This document shows positions 45,797 through 54,846 of a stretch of 64,000 nt of DNA, one piece after another. The notes under the pieces were generated by a model. That model did not search any database and had not been told where the DNA came from. It was given only the letters and a program-made list of their open reading frames with translations. Numbering within the stretch: position 1 is the stretch's first letter; every line of letters starts with the position of its first letter. Source of the DNA: Sulfitobacter sp. JL08 (GTDB taxonomy: Bacteria; Pseudomonadota; Alphaproteobacteria; Rhodobacterales; Rhodobacteraceae); NCBI RefSeq assembly GCF_003352045.1, contig NZ_CP025815.1:2542001-2606000 (forward strand), read 5' to 3'. The position numbers and the translations under genes are program-made.

Positions 45797-46615
45797 ATGC
45801 GCCACACGCTTCCCATAGCGCCCCAATTCTATGTGACGGCCCCGCAACCGTGCCCCTATCTGGACGACCGGATGGAGCGCAAGCTATTTACCGCGTTGCA
45901 GGGCGAGAACGCGGAAAAGCTGAATGACAGCTTGTCCCAGCAGGGATTCCGCCGGTCACAGAATGTGCTGTACCGTCCGTCCTGTGCGGATTGTTCCGCC
46001 TGTTTGTCGGCGCGCATTGATGTGTCGGCGTTTCGCCCATCCAAAAGCCAGAAACGCACATTGCGGCGCAACGCGCGTATCACCCGCCGCGCCACGGCGC
46101 CATGGGCCACAGAAGATCAATATGCGCTGTTTCGCAGCTATCTGGACAGCCGCCATGCGACCGGCGGTATGGCCGATATGGATGTGTTCGAATTCGCCGC
46201 GATGATCGAGGAAACCCCGATCCGAAGCCGCGTGGTGGAATATACCGATCAAAGCACTGGTCAGCTTGTCGGTGTCAGCCTGACAGACGTTCTGAGCGAC
46301 GGGCTGAGCATGGTGTATTCGTTTTTCGATCCCGACCGGCCCCGCAACAGTCTGGGCACCTACCTGATCCTGGATCATATCGAAATCGCGCGTGATGCGG
46401 GGCTGCCTTATGTCTATCTGGGCTACTGGGTGCCCGGCAGTCAGAAAATGGGCTACAAGGCCAAGTTTTCCGGGCTGGAAGTCTACTTTGGCGGTGCATG
46501 GCAGAAAATGCGCGATCCTGCGGCCTACAGTTCCGACCGCCACCCGCTGTCGACGGACCCGATTGCCGAACAGGTTGCCAACATCTTTCTGCCGGACAAG
46601 CATCCGACGCGCTGA
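45797..46615 (+). CDS. bpt: Arginyl-/leucyl-tRNA-protein transferase (Bpt family)
   Basis: A 272-residue N-degron aminoacyl transferase that adds an amino acid from tRNA to proteins bearing N-terminal acidic residues, marking them for ClpAP. The N-terminal cysteine-rich segment '[18 protein letters not shown]' and C-terminal '[20 protein letters not shown]' with 'FGGAWQ' are characteristic of the bacterial ATE/Bpt family. Start '[11 protein letters not shown]' lies 12 codons inside the longest frame. Leucine versus arginine specificity depends on details I cannot read. Confidence 0.9.
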   Translation: MRHTLPIAPQFYVTAPQPCPYLDDRMERKLFTALQGENAEKLNDSLSQQGFRRSQNVLYRPSCADCSACLSARIDVSAFRPSKSQKRTLRRNARITRRATAPWATEDQYALFRSYLDSRHATGGMADMDVFEFAAMIEETPIRSRVVEYTDQSTGQLVGVSLTDVLSDGLSMVYSFFDPDRPRNSLGTYLILDHIEIARDAGLPYVYLGYWVPGSQKMGYKAKFSGLEVYFGGAWQKMRDPAAYSSDRHPLSTDPIAEQVANIFLPDKHPTR

Positions 46616-46749
46616 CGAGCGCGCGCACGCTCAACACGATCACACTGCTTTTCGATGTCTTGTTTGTGCCTGCATTTGTCGAGATTGACACAGGCGGGGC
46701 AAGGCACCTTCCGGTATTCATCAGGAAACCCTGATGCAAAGTGTTCCCG

Positions 46750-47799
46750 ATGAAAGCTGCTGTCCTCCACCGGTTCAACGACGATATTCCCCTGGAAACG
46801 GTGAAAGACCCCGAATGCCCGCCGGACGGGGTGATCGTGGGCGTAAAGGCCTGCGGCGTGTGCCGTTCGGATCACCACACCTGGGTCGGCGCAGAAGCAG
46901 ACCTGTCCCTGCCCCATGTCATGGGCCATGAATTCGCAGGCATCATTCAGGAGGTCGGGGCAGATTGTACTAGCTTCCAAAAGGGCGACCGTGTCACGGC
47001 CCCCTTCATTCTGGGCTGCGGGCACTGTCCTGATTGCGTTGGCGGCCAGCCGACGATCTGTGAAAGCCAAAGACTGGTCGGGTTCACCCAATGGGGTGCC
47101 TTTGCCGAACGTGTCGCGGTGCAGACCGCTGATTTCAATCTGGTCAGACTGCCTGACAGCGTGGATTATGCCGAAGCCGCCGGAATGGGGTGCCGCGTCA
47201 CGACCGCGTGGCGCGGGTTGCGGGAACGGGCAAATCTTCAACCGGATGAATGGATTGCCGTGCATGGCTGCGGCGGTGTGGGCCTGTCGGCGATCATGCT
47301 GGCATCGGCACTGTCCGCCCGCATTGTCGCGGTGGATGTGTCGGAGGACGCATTGAAAAAGGCCAGGAACCTGGGCGCAGAGGTGTGTATCAACGCCGCT
47401 CAGGTCGCGGACGTCGCCGAGGCTGTCCGCGACGCAACGCAAGGGGGCGCGCATGTCTCGGTCGATGCGCTTGGCATTGCTGCAACCTTTGAAAACTCTC
47501 TGCGCTCTTTACGCAAACTGGGTCGTCATGTGCAGATCGGCATGCCGGTGGGCCCCCACGAAACCGTATCATTGCCATTGCTGGAACTGGTCTATGCCAG
47601 ACAACTGGCGATTTTTGGAATGCGCGGCCTGGGTGCCGCTGGCTTTTCAACGCTGTTTGACATGGTCCTGAAGGGCAAGCTGAACCTTGGGCAACTTGTA
47701 ACAGACCGCATTGCCCTGTCTGACGTTGGCAAGACACTCAAGATGATGGACCACGGCCAGACCGCAGGCATTACCGTGGTTGACCGGTTCACCGAATAG
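46750..47799 (+). CDS. Zinc-dependent alcohol dehydrogenase
   Basis: A 349-residue medium-chain dehydrogenase. Catalytic zinc ligands are Cys38 ('KACGVCRSDHH') and the His in 'VMGHEFAG'; the structural zinc site is 'GCGHCPDCVGGQPTIC' (four Cys). The coenzyme fold 'VHGCGGVGLSAIMLASAL' and a following acidic residue favour NAD. It is transcribed toward the terminator at 47.84 kb. Substrate (primary alcohol or other) is not determined. The GTG three codons upstream is a less likely start. Confidence 0.92.
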   Translation: MKAAVLHRFNDDIPLETVKDPECPPDGVIVGVKACGVCRSDHHTWVGAEADLSLPHVMGHEFAGIIQEVGADCTSFQKGDRVTAPFILGCGHCPDCVGGQPTICESQRLVGFTQWGAFAERVAVQTADFNLVRLPDSVDYAEAAGMGCRVTTAWRGLRERANLQPDEWIAVHGCGGVGLSAIMLASALSARIVAVDVSEDALKKARNLGAEVCINAAQVADVAEAVRDATQGGAHVSVDALGIAATFENSLRSLRKLGRHVQIGMPVGPHETVSLPLLELVYARQLAIFGMRGLGAAGFSTLFDMVLKGKLNLGQLVTDRIALSDVGKTLKMMDHGQTAGITVVDRFTE

Positions 47800-47831
47800 C
47801 GCCCGCACCCTTGCCAGACATTCACAATAAA

Positions 47832-47855
47832 GAAGGGGGCGCATTCGCCCCCTTC
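47832..47855. terminator. Bidirectional rho-independent terminator
   Basis: A perfect 10-bp stem GAAGGGGGCG (47832-47841) with a 4-nt loop CATT and CGCCCCCTTC (47846-47855). It lies between the convergent alcohol dehydrogenase gene (ends 47799) and the TRAP permease gene (ends 47885). No long T-run follows on either side, so efficiency is uncertain, but the stem is strong. Confidence 0.75.
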
Positions 47856-47884
47856 GTTCGTCACAATGCCTGCTTGCCGACTGT

Positions 47885-50239
47885 CTAGTTCGGCATCAGC
47901 GCGGGCACGATGGTCACGATCGCGGGGAAGAACCACAGGATGGCCAGCCCGACGACCTGAATAAGCACAAAGGGCGCGACACCCCGGTAGATATGCCCTG
48001 TCGTCACCTCTTTTGGCGCGACCCCGCGTAAGTAGAACAGGGCAAAGCCGAAGGGCGGTGTCAGGAACGAGGTTTGCAAGTTCACCGCAATCATGATCGT
48101 GACCCATTTCGGGTCAAACGATCCGCCGTAGATCACCGGCCCGACAATCGGAATGACGATGTAAATGATCTCAAGAAAATCAAGCACAAAACCCAGAACG
48201 AACAAGACCACCATGACCAGCAGGAACACCCTGAATTCGTTATCAAAGCTTTTCAGGAACTGCTGGATATAATGCTCTCCGCCGAACGAGATCACCACAA
48301 GGTTCAGCAATTGCGATCCGATCAGGATGGTGAACACCATCGATGTCACCTTGGCCGTTTCGCGGACAACCGGGCTCAGAATGCCGCTGCGGAACAGTGT
48401 CCAGCACGCGAACAGCAAACCGAACATCGCATAAAGATACGTTCCGTAAGCCACAAAGAACGCGATCCAGTTTTCAAACGTCACGACATCCTGATTGATC
48501 CGCAGATCGAAATTCACGCCGACCAGAATACAGATGATGATTGCAAAGGTAGACCAGATGATGACCTTGGGCGTTTTCTGTTCATCCTTCAGTTTGCGAT
48601 AGGCGGCCAGCATGATCGCACCGCCAGCGCCCAAAGCCGCCGCGGGTGTCGGGTTGGTGATCCCGCCAAGGATCGAACCCAGCACGGCCACGATCAGAAC
48701 CAGCGGCGGAAACACGACACGGATCAGTTCGTTCTGGGTCAGGCGCCCCACTGCCTGACGACACCCGTAAAGGATCATTGCCAGAGGGATCGCCAGCATC
48801 AACAGAGTGATCCCGGGTGTGGTTGTGGCAGAGACAAACAATATGTCCACCATCACCGCCAGCACGACACCGATCCCGCCGATCAGCAACGGCTTGGGAT
48901 CGGACGAAGGCGAAATCCCCCGCGCCGTGGTCAGAACCAGCGACATCAGGATCAGCAGGATCGCGATACCGGTTCCGATGGGCGCCACACCGGCCAGCTT
49001 TTCGGCCTGCGCCTCGGCGTATTCTTCGTCGCTCAGGCGTTCGCTTTGAACAACGCCGCCCGCATCATCAATCGCCTGCTGTTCGGCCACGGCGATGTCC
49101 CATGCCTCTTGTCCGTGCAGATCGATCATCGACGCCTTGCATTCGTCGCCGACGCGCGTGCGCAGGCTGGCGCCTTCGCCGATGTCGGAAAAGGTAGATA
49201 CAGTCAGATTCTGGCTGCCGATCATGTTGACACTGCCCAGCAGGATCGCCCCGCCGATCAGGGCAATCGGTGCTGCCAGAAACCATGTCAGGCCTTCACC
49301 GCGGGTGATCGGTTCCTTGTTGCTGGATCCCATTTCGACGGCAGGCGCCTTTTCGGGGTTCATCAACGCATATCCAAAGGCGTAAAGCGCATAGAGCAGC
49401 GCCAGCATGATCCCCGGCAGCAGCGCGGCCTGAAACAGCGTGCCGACCGACACAACCGCCGGTTCGCCCAGATAGGTCAGCGCGTCGGTACATCCGGCAG
49501 CAACCGCGCGTTGTTCCTGCGCGGCGGAATACAGATCGCCCGCCAATGTGCCCAGCAGAACGATCACGATCGAAGGCGGGATGATCTGCCCCAATGTGCC
49601 CGATGCGGCAATCACACCCGTGGCGATTTCAGGGGAGTAATTGTTGCGCAGCATGGTTGGCAGGGCGAGCAGACCCATGGTGACAACCGTCGCGCCGACA
49701 ATCCCTGTCGAGGCGGCCAGAAACGCGCCCACAACCACAATCGACACGGCCAGACCACCGGGCAACGGGCCGAACACGCGCGCCATTGTGGTCAGCAGAT
49801 CATTGGCGATCTTGGAGCGTTCCAGCGTGATCCCCATCAGAACGAACATCAGAACCGCCAGCAGCGTTTCGATGGACTGACCGGCCAGCACGCGTTCGTT
49901 CATCCTGTTGACAACAAAGGACACGTTGCGATCCAGCGCGGTTTCCCATCCTTGCGGGAATACCGGTTCGGCGATGCGTGGCATATCCGGATATCGGAAA
50001 ATCGATATACTGTCTGCCTTGACCCCGGAATTCACCAGATCCCGATAGGCCTGGCTGCCAGTGTCGATCGCGGCATGTATCAGCAAACCAGCGCTGTCCA
50101 GCGCGGCGATGATGCCGAAAGAAATCACACCGGCGCCGGCAATGGCAAAAGCCACCGGAAACCCCGACAGAATACCGCCAAACAGGCAGATACATACAAT
50201 AATCAGGCCAACTTCGACGCCATCAAGACCAAAAAACAT
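47885..50239 (-). CDS. TRAP transporter large permease subunit, extended form
   Basis: A 784-residue DctM-type permease, nearly twice the usual ~430 residues. The family's 'GFPVAFAIAGAGVISFGI' start, 'GLAVSIVVVGAFLAASTGIV' and 'GTLGQIIPPSIVIVLLGTLA' are present, as are C-terminal helices 'VLGFVLDFLEIIYIVIPIVG'. Two hydrophilic insertions interrupt the core: one of ~70 residues after the first helix and a larger one at about 300-400 with an acidic segment ('QSERLSDEEYAEAQAEKLAG'). It is downstream of the DctQ gene by 17 bp. Substrate cannot be read directly; see the binding protein. Confidence 0.93.
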   Translation of the reverse strand: MFFGLDGVEVGLIIVCICLFGGILSGFPVAFAIAGAGVISFGIIAALDSAGLLIHAAIDTGSQAYRDLVNSGVKADSISIFRYPDMPRIAEPVFPQGWETALDRNVSFVVNRMNERVLAGQSIETLLAVLMFVLMGITLERSKIANDLLTTMARVFGPLPGGLAVSIVVVGAFLAASTGIVGATVVTMGLLALPTMLRNNYSPEIATGVIAASGTLGQIIPPSIVIVLLGTLAGDLYSAAQEQRAVAAGCTDALTYLGEPAVVSVGTLFQAALLPGIMLALLYALYAFGYALMNPEKAPAVEMGSSNKEPITRGEGLTWFLAAPIALIGGAILLGSVNMIGSQNLTVSTFSDIGEGASLRTRVGDECKASMIDLHGQEAWDIAVAEQQAIDDAGGVVQSERLSDEEYAEAQAEKLAGVAPIGTGIAILLILMSLVLTTARGISPSSDPKPLLIGGIGVVLAVMVDILFVSATTTPGITLLMLAIPLAMILYGCRQAVGRLTQNELIRVVFPPLVLIVAVLGSILGGITNPTPAAALGAGGAIMLAAYRKLKDEQKTPKVIIWSTFAIIICILVGVNFDLRINQDVVTFENWIAFFVAYGTYLYAMFGLLFACWTLFRSGILSPVVRETAKVTSMVFTILIGSQLLNLVVISFGGEHYIQQFLKSFDNEFRVFLLVMVVLFVLGFVLDFLEIIYIVIPIVGPVIYGGSFDPKWVTIMIAVNLQTSFLTPPFGFALFYLRGVAPKEVTTGHIYRGVAPFVLIQVVGLAILWFFPAIVTIVPALMPN

Positions 50240-50256
50240 CAGAACCGTCCCGTAGA

Positions 50257-51186
50257 TTAATGTGCGCCTTCATAGGCTTCTTCACCTTCGCCCAGGGTAT
50301 CCCTGTCGAGGTATTTGTTTTCGCTTTCCGGACCTTCACGCCATTCAAGGTAGGACCGGTAGAACATCGAAACCGCTTGCAAAAAGATCATCGCCGCAAA
50401 GGCGCACAACAGCACTTTGAACAGGAAATAGCCGTTAAAGCCGTTCGGGCTGAAGCCGATGGTTTCCACGTTCCAGCGCATCGCGCGCGATTTCAGCAGC
50501 AGACGGTCCAGCGTGTCGGACGCGGACGGCTTTGGCACGATCAGGTGGCGCCACATGAAATACCAGCCATACATCCATGTCAGGACAGCCATCGGCATCA
50601 TGAAGAAAAGAGAACCGAACATGTCGATGATTTTTTTGGTCCGGAATTTGACGACGGAATAGAACAGATCGACCCGCACATGCCCGCCCTGCACAAAGGT
50701 GTAGGCCGCACAAAGACAAACCACCAACGCGTTGTAAAGCTTGAGCTCTTCGGCAAACCAGCTGATATCGAATTGCAGCGGAATACCAAAGCCGATGGAA
50801 ATGTCGGGGCGCGTGAAAATACGCTGCATGAACACGATGACGATCTGTTGCAGTACCATCAACAGGCCCGCCCATGCGAAAAAGCGGCCCACCGTGTTGG
50901 CAAAGCCTTCCAAAACGCGGACATAGCCCCACATGATCTGGTGTCGCCACATGCCCAGTGCCGTCAGCACAAAGAACGCGGCCAGAATGACAAAGAAAAA
51001 TTCGACCGAACCGCCATAATATACAAAGCGCATGACCGCTTCTTTATTGGTCCAGTCCAGCCAGAGGCCGGGATTGGTGATCGCGTAGCCGAAATTGTAA
51101 AACGCTTCGGCAAGATTGGTGAAAAACCACATCACTCCGTCTGCAAGCGCGCCAAATACGCTGGCGCCATCGGCGTTTTCTTCCAT
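50257..51186 (-). CDS. TRAP transporter small permease subunit, long form
   Basis: A 309-residue DctQ-type membrane subunit; most are 160-230. About six hydrophobic helices, with an extended N-terminal helix pair ('VEFFFVILAAFFVLTALGMW') before the DctQ core. The core holds 'VVCLCAAYTFVQGGHVRVDL' and 'SLFFMMPMAVLTWMYGWYFM'. The start at 51186 has GGGAGGGG 8 nt upstream; a TTG six codons earlier would include the ribosome site and is rejected. It lies between the binding-protein and large-permease genes. Confidence 0.9.
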   Translation of the reverse strand: MEENADGASVFGALADGVMWFFTNLAEAFYNFGYAITNPGLWLDWTNKEAVMRFVYYGGSVEFFFVILAAFFVLTALGMWRHQIMWGYVRVLEGFANTVGRFFAWAGLLMVLQQIVIVFMQRIFTRPDISIGFGIPLQFDISWFAEELKLYNALVVCLCAAYTFVQGGHVRVDLFYSVVKFRTKKIIDMFGSLFFMMPMAVLTWMYGWYFMWRHLIVPKPSASDTLDRLLLKSRAMRWNVETIGFSPNGFNGYFLFKVLLCAFAAMIFLQAVSMFYRSYLEWREGPESENKYLDRDTLGEGEEAYEGAH

Positions 51187-51273
51187 CCCGGTGTCCCCTC
51201 CCAACAGCGCAAAAGCGCGTGTCTGGTCGTCTATAATGTTCTGACCTGCAAAAAACAGGCGTCTTCAAGTATC

Positions 51274-51303
51274 GAAAGACAGCGCCAGTCAGCGCTGTCT
51301 TTC
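51274..51303 (-). promoter_or_regulatory. Intercistronic hairpin between TRAP dctP- and dctQ-type genes
   Basis: A perfect 12-bp inverted repeat, GAAAGACAGCGC (51274-51285) and GCGCTGTCTTTC (51292-51303), loop 6 nt. It lies in the 142-bp gap between the binding-protein gene and the small permease gene. Such structures often stabilise the binding-protein mRNA or attenuate the permease genes so that binding protein is made in excess; no T-run follows on the minus strand, so attenuation or stabilisation fits better than full termination. Confidence 0.65.
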
Positions 51304-51328
51304 CATTCTTTTGATCCGCTATGGCAGA

Positions 51329-52414
51329 TCAGCCTCCCAGAACGCGGTTACGCTGAGCAACGTAGTAGCCGTCCGATTGCAGGATCCAGTCCGAGCTGGC
51401 CGCAAGCGATGCTTCAAAGCTTGCACGGATTTCGGCAAACAGTTCGTCGCTCATGTTTTCGTCCATGACTTCCTTGGATGCGGCACCGAATGCGTCCCAC
51501 ACATCGTCAGGGAACTGCATGGTTTTTACGCCCTGCGCCTGAAGACGCTTCAGCGCGGCACCGTTGTTGGCCAGTGTTTCGGCCAGCTGGGTATGCGTTG
51601 TCGCCATGGCGGCGTTGGCCACGATGGCCTGATGCGCAGGTGACAGATCGTTGTAGACGTCAAGGTTCATACCAACGGCCAGACCCGAACCCGGCTCGTG
51701 GAAACCGGCGGTGTAGTAGACTTTGGCCACTTCCTGGAAACCGGCGCGTTCATCCGCAAACGGACCAACCCATTCCAGACCGTCCAGAGCGCCCGAAGAC
51801 AGCGCCTGATACAGCTCGCCGCCGGGAATGTTCTGAACCGATGCGCCCAGTTTGCCCAGCACCTTGCCGCCCAGACCGGGCATGCGGAACTTCAGACCGT
51901 TAAAGTCGTTGGCCGATGTGATTTCGTTACGGAACCAGCCGCCCGACTGCGAACCGGAGTTGCCCGCAAGGAACGAACGCAGGTTAAAGATTTCACCCAG
52001 CTTGTTGTGCAGGTCCTGACCGCCACCGTGATGGTACCAGTTGGTCAGTTCTTGCGCTGTGCCGCCGAACGGAACGGCCGTGAAATAGGCATATGCCGGA
52101 TGCTGGCCGATGAAATAGTAATCTGCCGAGTGATACAGATCGGCCTGACCGGACGACACTGCGTCAAACACTTCGAACGCACCCACCAGTTCGCCCGGTG
52201 CTTTCTTGTCGATGGTCAGTTGACCATCGGACATGGCGCCAACCATTTCTTCAAAATAGGTGGCGGCATCGTCAAGAACCGCAAATCCGCGCGGCCATGA
52301 TGTGACCATGGTCAGGGTCCGCTGGCCTTGCGCGTATGCAGGTGCCGCCAGTGTTGTTGCCGCGGCGGCCGAGCCACCCAATGCGGATGTTTTCAAAAAG
52401 GAACGACGATCCAT
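51329..52414 (-). CDS. TRAP transporter substrate-binding protein (TakP-like)
   Basis: A 361-residue periplasmic binding protein. The N terminus carries a twin-arginine signal ('DRRSFLKTSALGG', then 'AAPAYAQ' cleavage site), so it is exported folded by Tat. The mature protein resembles the DctP subgroup of Rhodobacter TakP, which binds 2-oxo acids: 'LNAVPFG'-like 'YFTAVPFGGTAQELTNWYHH', 'GGWFRNEITSANDFNGLKFR' and 'GALDGLEWVGPFADE'. GGGAGGA precedes the ATG at 52414. The substrate is probably a carboxylate or 2-oxo acid; exact identity is inference. Confidence 0.9.
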   Translation of the reverse strand: MDRRSFLKTSALGGSAAAATTLAAPAYAQGQRTLTMVTSWPRGFAVLDDAATYFEEMVGAMSDGQLTIDKKAPGELVGAFEVFDAVSSGQADLYHSADYYFIGQHPAYAYFTAVPFGGTAQELTNWYHHGGGQDLHNKLGEIFNLRSFLAGNSGSQSGGWFRNEITSANDFNGLKFRMPGLGGKVLGKLGASVQNIPGGELYQALSSGALDGLEWVGPFADERAGFQEVAKVYYTAGFHEPGSGLAVGMNLDVYNDLSPAHQAIVANAAMATTHTQLAETLANNGAALKRLQAQGVKTMQFPDDVWDAFGAASKEVMDENMSDELFAEIRASFEASLAASSDWILQSDGYYVAQRNRVLGG

Positions 52415-52673
52415 TAAGCAATCCTCCCAGATATAAGATGCCCTGCGCACAGCCAAAGCCAGACACACGGGCGGATCGTTTCGAGTGTCGCCACCATATG
52501 TAGACCGTTACGATTGTGAATACCTAGTACTGCGTAGAGCGCGCCGTTTTTTCGGAATTTTCTTTGGATCGACGCCATTTTTTGACCAAGACCGGAGTAC
52601 ATGCCGCGCTTCATGTGCGCCTGACGCCGCGCTTGCCCTTTGATTTGCGCGCGATTCGCCGTAACGGTCCCTT
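52415..52673. promoter_or_regulatory. Divergent promoter region between TRAP operon and sensor kinase
   Basis: A 259-bp non-coding region between the divergent TRAP operon and the two-component genes. I cannot place promoter elements with confidence. It is the obvious place for a binding site of the neighbouring response regulator, but I see no clear direct or inverted repeat. Confidence 0.4.
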
Positions 52674-54122
52674 ATGCGTTCGCTTTTTGCACGATTCCGG
52701 CCCAACTATGCCCAAAAACTGGCCTTGGTGGCATCGGTTCCACTTATTTTGGCCGTGGCTGCGATTGCGGCCTTGGTGGCTGTCCAGTCGCGTACCCTGG
52801 CGGAACGCGAAATCAAATCGCTTGAAAACCAGTTGATCGAGGCAAAGAAAGCCGAATTGCGCAATTACGTAACGCAGGCGCGCAACGGGTTCTATTTCAT
52901 CTACGGGTCCGCCCAGCCCGATGACCAGCAGGCCAAGGATCAGGTCGCACAGATCCTTTCGGCGATGATTTACGGCACCGAGGGTTTTTTCTTTGTCTAT
53001 GATTACGACGGCACCAATCTGGTCAGCCCGCGCCAGACCGACCGGATCAATCAGAACTGGGCGGGTCTGACTGACAGCGAAGGCACCCCCATCGTTGATG
53101 AATTCATCAATCTGGCCCGCAGCGGTGCCGGATATCACACCTTCCTGTGGCCCAAACCCTCGACCGGAGAAGAAGCGCAGATGGTGGCCTATGTCACCGG
53201 CTTTCAAAGCTGGCGTTGGGCTGTGGGCACCGGCGTGTTCATCGACGATGTGCTGGCCACCGTGGCCGCCGCCCGCGCCGAGGTTGAAACCCGCGTGGAA
53301 CGCACGTTCTTTTACATCGGGGCAATTACACTGGCGGCGCTGCTGGCGGTTTTCGTATCGGGCATGGTGATCAATATCCGAGAACGGCGTCTGGCCGATG
53401 CAAAGCTGAAAAAACTGACCCAGCGTGTCTTTGATGCCCAGGAAGAAGAACGCGGGCGCGTGGCCCGTGAATTGCATGACGGCATCAGCCAGATCCTTGT
53501 CGGGGTGCGCTATGCGCTGGATACTGCACGCCGCAGGCTGGGCGCACAGGATACCGGGGCCGCCGCCCCGCTTGACAAAGGCATCGAAAATCTGGCCGAG
53601 GCCATTACCGAAGTCCGCCGTATCAGCCGCGATCTGCGCCCCGGCGTGCTGGATGATCTTGGGCTTGGCCCCGCCCTGAAAACGCTGGTGGACGAATTCA
53701 GCGCCCGCACCGGTATCGAGACAGAGTTTGACACGGTGGTGTTTCGCAACCGGCTGGGTCCGGACGCAAAAATCGCGCTTTATCGTATCGCGCAAGAGGC
53801 GCTGACCAATATCGAACGCCATTCCGGTGCGACCCGCGTCAGCGTTGACATCCGTGGCCATAAAAAAGGCGCGACCCTGCGCATCGCCGACAACGGCAGC
53901 GGCCTGTCAGACAGCGAAGACCGCCGCGCAACAGGGCTGGGTTTGCGCAACATGCAGGAACGCATTGAACAGCTTGACGGCACGTTGCGCATCTTCTCAG
54001 CCCGCAGCGGGCAATCTGGCGAGGGCACAATTATCGAGGCTCAGGTGCCGTTGACCCATCTTTTGCCACCGCAATCGAGCACCGAAACACCCAAAGAACC
54101 ACCGAAAAAGGCAAGCGCATGA
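52674..54122 (+). CDS. Sensor histidine kinase with periplasmic Cache domain
   Basis: A 482-residue membrane sensor. A first membrane helix at about 17-38 is followed by a periplasmic sensory region of the single-Cache type ('GFYFIYGSAQP' and 'GTEGFFFVYDYDGTNLVSP'), then a second membrane helix ('IGAITLAALLAVFVSGMVIN'). The cytoplasmic part has the HisKA_3 phosphorylation site His268 ('RVARELHDGISQILVGVRYA') and a HATPase domain ('QEALTNIERHSGA', 'ATGLGLRNMQERIEQLDG'), the NarX/DesK architecture. It overlaps the response-regulator gene by 4 nt. Cache domains often sense small organic acids, fitting the divergent TRAP genes. Confidence 0.93.
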   Translation: MRSLFARFRPNYAQKLALVASVPLILAVAAIAALVAVQSRTLAEREIKSLENQLIEAKKAELRNYVTQARNGFYFIYGSAQPDDQQAKDQVAQILSAMIYGTEGFFFVYDYDGTNLVSPRQTDRINQNWAGLTDSEGTPIVDEFINLARSGAGYHTFLWPKPSTGEEAQMVAYVTGFQSWRWAVGTGVFIDDVLATVAAARAEVETRVERTFFYIGAITLAALLAVFVSGMVINIRERRLADAKLKKLTQRVFDAQEEERGRVARELHDGISQILVGVRYALDTARRRLGAQDTGAAAPLDKGIENLAEAITEVRRISRDLRPGVLDDLGLGPALKTLVDEFSARTGIETEFDTVVFRNRLGPDAKIALYRIAQEALTNIERHSGATRVSVDIRGHKKGATLRIADNGSGLSDSEDRRATGLGLRNMQERIEQLDGTLRIFSARSGQSGEGTIIEAQVPLTHLLPPQSSTETPKEPPKKASA

Positions 54123-54763
54123 CCGATCCTGTCTCTGTTCTGATCGTCGATGATCATCCCATGGTCGCCGAAGGCATCCAGTCCATTCTGGAAAGCTATG
54201 ATGACATTCGTGTTGTCGGCACGTTGTCCAACGGGCGCGAGGCGGTGGAACAGGTGGCGCATCTGAAACCGGATGTGATCCTGATGGATCTGAACATGCC
54301 CGAACTTGGCGGATTGTCGGCCACGGAAATTCTGCTGGAGCAGGCCCCCGACACCCGCATTCTGATCCTGTCGATGCATGACAGCCCCGAATATATCGCA
54401 TCCGCCCTGTCGCACGGGGCGATGGGCTATGTGCTGAAAGACGTACCGACAGACGAGATCAAGCAGGCGATTGATACAGTGATGCAGGGCAATCGCTACT
54501 TGTGCACCGGTGCCAAGGGATCGCTGGAACCCAAACCCGGCACCGAGCGCGAGGCGCTGACCGGGCGGGAACAGACCATCCTTTTGCAACTGGCCCAGGG
54601 CAAATCCAACAAGGAAGTGGCGCTTGATCTGGATATTTCCGTGCGCACCGTTGAAACCCATCGCAAGAACATCAAACGCAAACTGGGGATTTCCAGCACC
54701 GCCGGGCTGACCCGCTATGCGATGGAACACGGCGTGTTGCAGGGCACCGGCGCAGGATTGTAA
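54119..54763 (+). CDS. NarL/FixJ-type response regulator
   Basis: A 214-residue two-domain regulator. The receiver domain has Asp11-Asp12, the phospho-acceptor Asp57 ('DVILMDLNMPE') and Lys in 'AMGYVLKDVP'; the C-terminal LuxR-type helix-turn-helix is 'LTGREQTILLQLAQGKSNKE' to 'ISVRTVETHRKNIKRKL'. It is coupled to the kinase gene (ATGA, 54119-54122). The likely target is the divergent TRAP operon; autoregulation is possible. Confidence 0.95.
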   Translation: MTDPVSVLIVDDHPMVAEGIQSILESYDDIRVVGTLSNGREAVEQVAHLKPDVILMDLNMPELGGLSATEILLEQAPDTRILILSMHDSPEYIASALSHGAMGYVLKDVPTDEIKQAIDTVMQGNRYLCTGAKGSLEPKPGTEREALTGREQTILLQLAQGKSNKEVALDLDISVRTVETHRKNIKRKLGISSTAGLTRYAMEHGVLQGTGAGL

Positions 54764-54846
54764 CGGCAACACTATCCGCACGCGCCCGGTCACGACCTTG
54801 GATCAATCTGCGGTGCAGAACCGTTAACGGGCCAAACCTGTTGCTT

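Noticed and set aside
46614-46635. GAGCG-CGCGCA-CGCTC hairpin after bpt
   Set aside because: Five base pairs in a GC-rich stretch without T-run; not convincing as a terminator.
48074-50260. 728-codon open frame on the plus strand opposite the large TRAP permease
   Set aside because: It is antisense to a well-supported gene, has a composition rich in His/Gln/Arg typical of the reverse of a hydrophobic high-GC coding sequence, and no recognisable motif.
50260-51468. 402-codon plus-strand frame opposite the TRAP small permease
   Set aside because: Same shadow effect; no ribosome site or family resemblance.
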